Source: Alkalihalobacillus sp. LMS39 | GTDB taxonomy: Bacteria > Bacillota > Bacilli > Bacillales > Bacillaceae_F | Length of the DNA stretch: 64,000 bases | Reading direction: 5' to 3' | Assembly: GCF_022812285.1 (NCBI RefSeq) | Contig: NZ_CP093300.1 | Location: 2,480,001 to 2,544,000 of the forward strand | Shown: positions 59,220 to 64,000 of the stretch, piece by piece | Layout: every line of letters begins with the position of its first letter | Position numbering within the stretch: position 1 is the stretch's first letter | Position numbers and translations under genes: made by a program | Notes under the pieces: model-generated | The model's database searches: none | The model's input: only the letters and a program-made list of their open reading frames with translations | What the model was told of the DNA's origin: nothing

Positions 59220-60068
59220 ATGAAAAAATCCATTATTGTCATGACAGGACTATTTGTACTAGGCGGGGCAGCTGTCACATTGGCATCTGGGAATCCCATT
59301 CAAATTCGTGAACAAATGGTCACAGCTTCAAATGCAAGCGTACCAGAAATGCAAGCACAGATAGAAAATAAAAATGATTCTGAGAGCATTTTGTCAAAGG
59401 ATGAAGCGATTCAAATTGCATTAGGTGTATTAAATGGAAAAGTAGAAGAAGTAGAATTGGAGAAAGATGATGGACGTCTATATTATGAGATCGAAGTAAA
59501 TTATCATGATGACGACTTTGATTTTGAAATTGATGCGTACACTGGCGAAATTATAGCCATTGACGATAATCTAATGAAAACACCCGTTCTTAGTAATATG
59601 AAAATCTCTCCAGAGAAAGCCATATCATTAGCAAAAGAATTTGTTAGCGGAGGAGAGGTGGATGACATTGAATTAGAGATTAAGCATGGCCGCTATGTGT
59701 ATGAAATTGAGCTTGAGTTTAAAGACGATGATATTGACGTTCATATTGATGCGATGACAGGTGAAGTGGTTTATACCGATGATGATTTTACTAGTAATAA
59801 TGAAAAAAACACCTTGAAAATTAATGAACAATCCGGTGAAAATAATAAATCTGTGTCAAATGGATCTCCTCATTCTGAAAAGATCACGGCCAAAAAAGCA
59901 GGGGAGCTTGCGTTACAACATATAGGACATGGATATATTGATGATATTGAACTAGAAACGAAACATGGCAAACTCGTATATGAGGTAGAAATTGAGAACA
60001 GTAATGATGATGTTGAAATCTATGTGGATGCCAATACAGGAGAAATTATTTATGTTGATTACGATTAA
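59220..60068 (+). CDS. Secreted PepSY-domain protein with three repeats
   Basis: A 282-residue protein with a signal peptide (to about residue 20) and three PepSY modules (about 60-115, 130-185, 220-282). Each contains an EVDDIELE-like segment, a YEVEIE-like strand and an IDAxTGEI(V/I) end. The modules closely resemble those of the protein at 58386. AAGGAGG lies 7 bases before the ATG. It has its own promoter region with phased repeats and its own terminator, so it is probably the main output of the adjacent two-component system. Confidence 0.88.
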   Translation: MKKSIIVMTGLFVLGGAAVTLASGNPIQIREQMVTASNASVPEMQAQIENKNDSESILSKDEAIQIALGVLNGKVEEVELEKDDGRLYYEIEVNYHDDDFDFEIDAYTGEIIAIDDNLMKTPVLSNMKISPEKAISLAKEFVSGGEVDDIELEIKHGRYVYEIELEFKDDDIDVHIDAMTGEVVYTDDDFTSNNEKNTLKINEQSGENNKSVSNGSPHSEKITAKKAGELALQHIGHGYIDDIELETKHGKLVYEVEIENSNDDVEIYVDANTGEIIYVDYD

Positions 60069-60075
60069 TGATAAC

Positions 60076-60107
60076 AAGAGCATGACCTTTTCGGTCAGCT
60101 CTTTTTT
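60076..60107 (+). terminator. Terminator of the second PepSY gene
   Basis: AAGAGC(AT)GACC / GGTC(A)GCTCTT stem followed by T. Confidence 0.88.
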
Positions 60108-60227
60108 GAATTTCAACAAAATCCTTTCGTTATTACTAATATATCACTGTTTATATTGACCGTTCCTGTTTTTTCAAACTACACTAAAAACATAAAACCA
60201 AGTCATTGATAAAGGTCAGGTGAGCAA

Positions 60228-61060
60228 ATGAATATAGGGATTCGAGCACATGATATTGATAGTCAAAATGTAGAGGAATTAGCTAAAATAATCGAAAAAA
60301 AGGGTTTTCAAGTATTCAGCTAGCGTTAGCAAAATCCTTTCCGTCTATCAACACAAACGTTGGAAGTTTAAGCCCAGGTTTAGCTCATTATATCAGCCAA
60401 ACTTTTTTACAGCATCATATACAAATTGCCGTATTAGGGTGCTATATTAATATAATCCATCCAGATGAAAAGGAACGAAAGGATAGTTTGTTACGGTTTA
60501 AAGAGCATCTTAGATTCGCAAGAGACTTTGGTTGTAGTATTGTTGGAACAGAGACAGGTAATGTGTATGCTGACATTCAATACACAGAAAAAAATTTTAC
60601 GGTTGAGGTGTTCCAAAAGGTTGTGGCAAGTGTTCAAGAACTAGTGATAGAAGCTGAAAATTTTGGAGTTATTGTTGGAATTGAAGGGGGAGTTTATCAC
60701 CCTATTCATTCACCTCGTGCGATGCGACGGTTATTAGATGCCATTCCTTCTCAAAACCTTCAAGTCATTTACGATCCCGTTAATTACTTAACAGTTTCTA
60801 ACTATAAAAACCAGGAAGAAGTTATTGATGAAGCGTTTGATTTATTTGGCGATCGGATGGTTATCTTACACGCGAAAGATTTTGTTATTGAAAACGATTC
60901 AATCAAAGGTGTTCCCGTCGGTAAAGGATTGTTAAATTACGAATATATATTCTCCCGGTTAAACGAAAAAAAGCCATATATCAATATTCTACTTGAAGAG
61001 ACGAAAGACCCTTTTATTGAAGACGCAAAAAAGCATCTCCAACAGTTTAGGAAAATGTAA
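60228..61060 (+). pseudogene. Sugar-phosphate isomerase/epimerase-like TIM barrel, frameshifted
   Basis: The gene starts normally (ATG 60228) and reads NIGIRAHDIDSQNVEELAKI before hitting TAG at 60321. The rest of the protein (IQLALAKSFPSINTNVGSLS onward, to stop 61058-61060) is in another frame. One missing base near 60309-60314 explains this; adding one T would restore a full protein of about 278 residues. The second part has the metal-site segments typical of the xylose-isomerase-like TIM barrel family (VGIEGG, VIYDPVNYL, ILHAKDF, ILLEET). It is either a recent pseudogene or a sequencing error. Confidence 0.8.
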
Positions 61061-61112
61061 CAATAAAAAGAACAAATTCAAGGTTGGGACACGCGAACAT
61101 TTCTCATTTTTA

Positions 61113-61293
61113 CGGTCAGAGCAGCCGTTATTTGTGAACTTTATACGGGTTTCCGTTTTTTAGCGGCCACAGGAGCGCTTATTCACGCAAAAGCCACTCT
61201 ATTCCTAGTGATATATTATGATTAACTGCTCCTGTGTCCTCCAACGTTCCAAAACGCTAGCCATATTCACAAATAACGGTTTTCATGGCCGCT
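61113..61293. repeat. Element C, copy 2: 181-bp nested inverted-repeat element
   Basis: Same length as copy 1 with 6 substitutions. CCGTTATTTGTGAA pairs perfectly with TTCACAAATAACGG here: the T-G wobble of copy 1 is a T-A pair in this copy, which keeps the stem. CACAGGAGC / GCTCCTGTG is unchanged. Looser similarity to copy 1 extends to about 61422, where element A copy 11 begins. Confidence 0.85.
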
Positions 61294-61427
61294 TATTTAC
61301 ATACACAACAAAAAAACGCTTGTCTCATAGCATAGTACCCCCAAACCCCTAATTCCATTCTAAGAAAATAGTAGAGCAATGTTATCCGCAGCTCGACTAT
61401 TTTATAGTTTCCTAAAAAATAAAAAAA

Positions 61428-61533
61428 TGGGGGAGCTTCTTTTCGTTTCAAGCGACGTGCGGATCCTTCGCTCTTCTAGAATAAGCTTTGAAAGCTGCAT
61501 TGCTATATCAAAATTTTTATGCTTTCTTATACA
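61428..61533 (-). repeat. Dispersed element A, copy 11 (reverse, full length)
   Basis: GGGGGAGCTTCTTTTCGTTTC, GCGACGTGCGGATCCTTCGC, TCTAGAATAAGC and TTGCTATATCAAAATTTTTA are all present. It follows element C copy 2 just as copy 7 follows element C copy 1. Confidence 0.85.
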
Positions 61534-61539
61534 ATTAAC

Positions 61540-61576
61540 ACACCGCCTTTGAAGAAATGACTTTAAAGGCGGTTTT
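61540..61576. terminator. Terminator-like hairpin
   Basis: ACCGCCTTTGAAG / CTTTAAAGGCGGT stem (one bulge) followed by TTTTGTG on the plus strand; it lies 20 bases past the 3' end of the 56-residue gene. Confidence 0.6.
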
Positions 61577-61595
61577 GTGTTTCAAATCAATAGAG

Positions 61596-61766
61596 TTATA
61601 ATTTCGGCTTTTTAATTTCATTGACAGTTTGATTTGCTGTTGTTTGTTTAAATTTTTGCTGTAATGTATGAATTGTTTCTTTTTCTTGTTTTGATAAAAA
61701 TAATTTCTTTTTTTGTTTTGATAATAAATGAGCTAAATATTGTTTTTCTTTTACGGTTAACCACAT
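61596..61766 (-). CDS. 56-residue basic small protein
   Basis: Short reading frame beginning MWLTVKEKQYLAHLLSKQKK. It is very rich in Lys, Gln and Leu, predicted to be one long amphipathic helix, with a net charge of about +9. AGGTGA lies 7 bases before the ATG. There is no known domain. The adjacent regions are repeat and spacer, which suits a small independent gene, but composition alone cannot exclude a spurious frame. Confidence 0.5.
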   Translation of the reverse strand: MWLTVKEKQYLAHLLSKQKKKLFLSKQEKETIHTLQQKFKQTTANQTVNEIKKPKL

Positions 61767-61970
61767 TTAAATCACCTAATTTCATTTAATATGGGACGGT
61801 GAAAACATGAGATGACGTAAACCCGATATTATACTATTATGTTGATGTAGTATTGTTTGTTCACTCTTTAGTTTACATGATATTTTTTTCGTATGTCTAG
61901 AAAAACAGTATACAACCATTTTTTATAAGCATTTGTTATAATCAAGGGAGCTGTAACTGGAGGGAAACAA

Positions 61971-62468
61971 ATGATAAGAAAAGCGAATACAGACGATTTG
62001 GTTCATATTTTACAAATAGTAAATGATACGATTATTGTCATGAAAGAAGAAGGGAATGACCAGTGGAATGAACAATACCCAACTTCTCATATATTTCAAC
62101 ATGACCTTGAACAAGGGTCCTTATATGTAAAAGAAGAAGACGGGCAAATTGTTGGTTCGATTACAATTGACCAACATGAAGCCGAAGAATACAATGCGAT
62201 CTCATGGACATACCCGAACCGAGGTGCCGTTGTTTTTCATCGTTTATGTGTGAACCCTACTTATCGTAAAGGCGGTCTAGCGACTAAGCTTATCCAGTTT
62301 GCTGAAAACTACGCGAGGTCAATAGGGGTTCAATATATGAAAATAGATACGTATTCACTAAACAAAAAAGCGCAACAACTTTTTCTTAAAAATGGCTACA
62401 CTAAAGTAGGAGAGATGTATTATCAAGGGAAAGAAAATCGTTTCTACTGTTATGAAAAATCATTATGA
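61971..62468 (+). CDS. GNAT-family N-acetyltransferase
   Basis: A 165-residue acetyltransferase with the acetyl-CoA binding motif V(N)PTYRKGGLATKLI (about 101-115) and a C-terminal LFLKNGYTKVGE segment. Substrate unknown. GGAGGG lies 7 bases before the ATG. It ends 38 bases before the next gene, so the two may be cotranscribed. Confidence 0.92.
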   Translation: MIRKANTDDLVHILQIVNDTIIVMKEEGNDQWNEQYPTSHIFQHDLEQGSLYVKEEDGQIVGSITIDQHEAEEYNAISWTYPNRGAVVFHRLCVNPTYRKGGLATKLIQFAENYARSIGVQYMKIDTYSLNKKAQQLFLKNGYTKVGEMYYQGKENRFYCYEKSL

Positions 62469-62506
62469 TGAAAAGAAAACAACAGGAAAAAGGGGGTTTC
62501 ATACAT

Positions 62507-63097
62507 ATGAAAAGAATATTGCCGCCAGGGCAATTTGAAACAGAGAGCTGGCCAGTCCTTCATCAAGGAGATGTTTATAAATTTAATGAAGAAACTTGGG
62601 ATTTCAAGTTGTTTGGTGAGGTGGAAGAAGAAAAAACATTATCCTATAGCGAAATAATGACATTACCAAAAACAACATCGACTATTGATATGCATTGTGT
62701 AACAACCTGGTCGAAGTTCGGCACAACATTTGAAGGAATTGCTTTAAAAGAGTTGTTCAATCTTGTGAAAATAAAAGATGACGTAAAGTTCATTCAAATA
62801 TTTGGGTATTACAATGGCGATCGTTTTGGTTATTCAGCAAATTTACCAATCGCTCCACTTTTAGGTGATGATGCACTATTTGTTTATCGGTGGAAAGATG
62901 ATAACCATCCGTGGCAAGATATTAGTCCAAAACATGGTTACCCACTTCGTTTTATACCACCAGCCTCTTTTTATTTATGGAAAGGAACGAAATGGGTATC
63001 CGGTATTCAGTTTATGAAAGAAGATGAAGCCGGCTTTTGGGAAGAGTTAGGGTATTCAATGACGGCAAATCCATTTAAAGAAGAACGGTATCGCTAA
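62507..63097 (+). CDS. Molybdopterin-dependent oxidoreductase, sulfite oxidase fold (YuiH-like)
   Basis: A 196-residue protein of the sulfite oxidase-type molybdopterin-binding family. The molybdenum-ligating cysteine lies in MHCVTTWSKFG (about 63), and PKHGYPLRFIPP and LWKGTKWVSGIQFM are cofactor-binding segments. There is no signal peptide, so it is cytoplasmic, and no second (dimerisation) domain. It resembles B. subtilis YuiH (198 residues); substrate unknown. The ATG at 62507 follows AGGGGG. Confidence 0.9.
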   Translation: MKRILPPGQFETESWPVLHQGDVYKFNEETWDFKLFGEVEEEKTLSYSEIMTLPKTTSTIDMHCVTTWSKFGTTFEGIALKELFNLVKIKDDVKFIQIFGYYNGDRFGYSANLPIAPLLGDDALFVYRWKDDNHPWQDISPKHGYPLRFIPPASFYLWKGTKWVSGIQFMKEDEAGFWEELGYSMTANPFKEERYR

Positions 63098-63104
63098 GGG
63101 ATTT

Positions 63105-63147
63105 CGAGAAGTTCAAAAGAGACATCTCATTTGAACTTCTCGTTTTA
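63105..63147. terminator. Bidirectional terminator before spoIIP
   Basis: CGAGAAGTTCAAA / TTTGAACTTCTCG stem followed by TTTT; convergent genes. Confidence 0.85.
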
Positions 63148-63151
63148 AATT

Positions 63152-64000
63152 TTAGTCTTGTTGTTGCTCCCAATACACCTCACTAAACACTTCCGCAAAA
63201 GCTGCTGTCGCACGATAATTTTCCTCTAAAGAATTATCAACACCACCAAATTCAATTAAAATCGATGAATCGGCCAAGTCTTGATTGTATACACCATTAC
63301 CTGTCGTTTTATCTTTTCCGAACACGCCTCGACTTAGACCAGGATATTTTTTTTCTAGTTTGCTATGGAGTTCTTTCGCAAACTTTTCATTTAACTCATA
63401 GTTCTCATGGCTTTGTCCTATGACAAATAATATTCTTGCATATTTCTCTCCATTTATTGTGACCGTTGTTTTATCTTTTCTTAAAGAATCTCGATGTAAG
63501 TCAAATATAAACATAATATCATCATTTTCTGTAATGGCTTCTTCTACAATTTCTCGGGATAAACGGTACGATTGAACAGATTTCATGTTTCGACTATGGA
63601 GTTTTGACGTCATATCTGTTTTATCTACAATGGTAGGAATTCCACTAGCTTCAAGCTCTTCTCCAAGACGTTCCCCCACTAACGTAATATTCATTTCATT
63701 ATGTGTTGCACGATCTGGGTTTTTCACCCCTGGAAGATGGGGAAGGAAGGATTCCCAACTATGTGTATGATGAATAAATACTTGTTGATTTCCTTTTTCT
63801 TGTACTGTTTCTTTCGGTTTTAATTTCTCTAATTCCTCTAAATCTATCATTGATGCTTCTCGCTCTTCCATTAAAACTTCTAACGCTGGTGGTGATTCTA
63901 TCGGCATATTCGTAATATCTGTTCCTTCTCCGGCAACAATGATTCGTGTATTAAATGTTGAAAGACCAGGAATTTCATTTCCAATTAATGTTCTTATATC
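63152..64000 (-). CDS. spoIIP: Stage II sporulation protein P, C-terminal part
   Basis: The frame is open to the right edge, so about 282 C-terminal residues are visible and the N-terminal membrane segment is outside the window. SpoIIP is the amidase/endopeptidase of the DMP complex that degrades septal peptidoglycan to drive forespore engulfment. The catalytic features are present: HHTHSWESFLP (first His/zinc region), DLHRDS and the glutamate in LIEFGGVDN. The segment IPGLSTFNTRIIVAGEGT upstream of the catalytic domain also fits SpoIIP. This is good evidence for a spore former. Confidence 0.94.
   Translation of the reverse strand, partial: DIRTLIGNEIPGLSTFNTRIIVAGEGTDITNMPIESPPALEVLMEEREASMIDLEELEKLKPKETVQEKGNQQVFIHHTHSWESFLPHLPGVKNPDRATHNEMNITLVGERLGEELEASGIPTIVDKTDMTSKLHSRNMKSVQSYRLSREIVEEAITENDDIMFIFDLHRDSLRKDKTTVTINGEKYARILFVIGQSHENYELNEKFAKELHSKLEKKYPGLSRGVFGKDKTTGNGVYNQDLADSSILIEFGGVDNSLEENYRATAAFAEVFSEVYWEQQQD

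Noticed and set aside
1-64000. tRNA, rRNA, prophage or genomic island
   Set aside because: No tRNA-like T-loop/anticodon patterns, ribosomal sequence, phage structural genes, integrases or sharp base-composition change were seen.

Overview
The window is a chromosomal segment of a low-GC, Gram-positive, endospore-forming member of the Bacillaceae. The evidence is AGGAGG-type ribosome binding sites, frequent TTG and GTG starts, a SpoIIP gene, a CotX/CotV-type coat gene behind a sigma-K-like promoter, a GlpP-type glpD leader, and TPP, lysine, cobalamin and purine riboswitches. No tRNA, rRNA, CRISPR array, prophage or intact insertion sequence was seen. The futalosine menaquinone genes mqnB and mqnD set it apart from Bacillus subtilis-type bacilli. 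I cannot name the species.

0-14 kb: a truncated amino-acid permease, a hotdog thioesterase, and a divergent anaerobic nitrogen module (narK facing nasD-nasE). Both sides of that module carry a perfect Fnr palindrome centred at exactly -41.5. Next come an AspT/YidE-type transporter, a lipoprotein, two oligopeptide-type ABC permeases without partners, a divergent MurE-like ligase, and an NhaC-family transporter behind a lysine riboswitch. 14-29 kb: a heterodimeric ABC exporter; a cstA / Cys-Cys-ending small protein / ArsA-Get3 ATPase cluster; a cyclophilin lipoprotein; Gfo/Idh and PhzF enzymes; and three tandem paralogous membrane diguanylate cyclases.

29-46 kb: a Suv3-like helicase; a cobalamin riboswitch over a class I ribonucleotide reductase operon with a flavodoxin; an atypical purine-riboswitch-family RNA, arranged as an ON switch, over a FAD protein; a PgaC/IcaA-like glycosyltransferase; glpD; and mqnBD. 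46-64 kb: a CBS-ACT protein, DacC-like PBP, SulP transporter, UspA, a Ktr gating protein, the TPP-controlled thiXYZ-tenA salvage operon, a coat protein, a two-component system with two PepSY proteins, a frameshifted TIM-barrel gene, GNAT, a YuiH-like molybdoprotein and the 3' part of spoIIP.

A striking layer of the window is non-coding. Three dispersed repeat families fill the intergenic spaces: element A (about 110 bp, 11 whole or partial copies, several abutting stop codons), element B (CGGACA/TGTTCCG inverted repeats at three loci), and element C (a 181-bp nested inverted-repeat sequence in two 97 percent identical copies, each followed by an element A).
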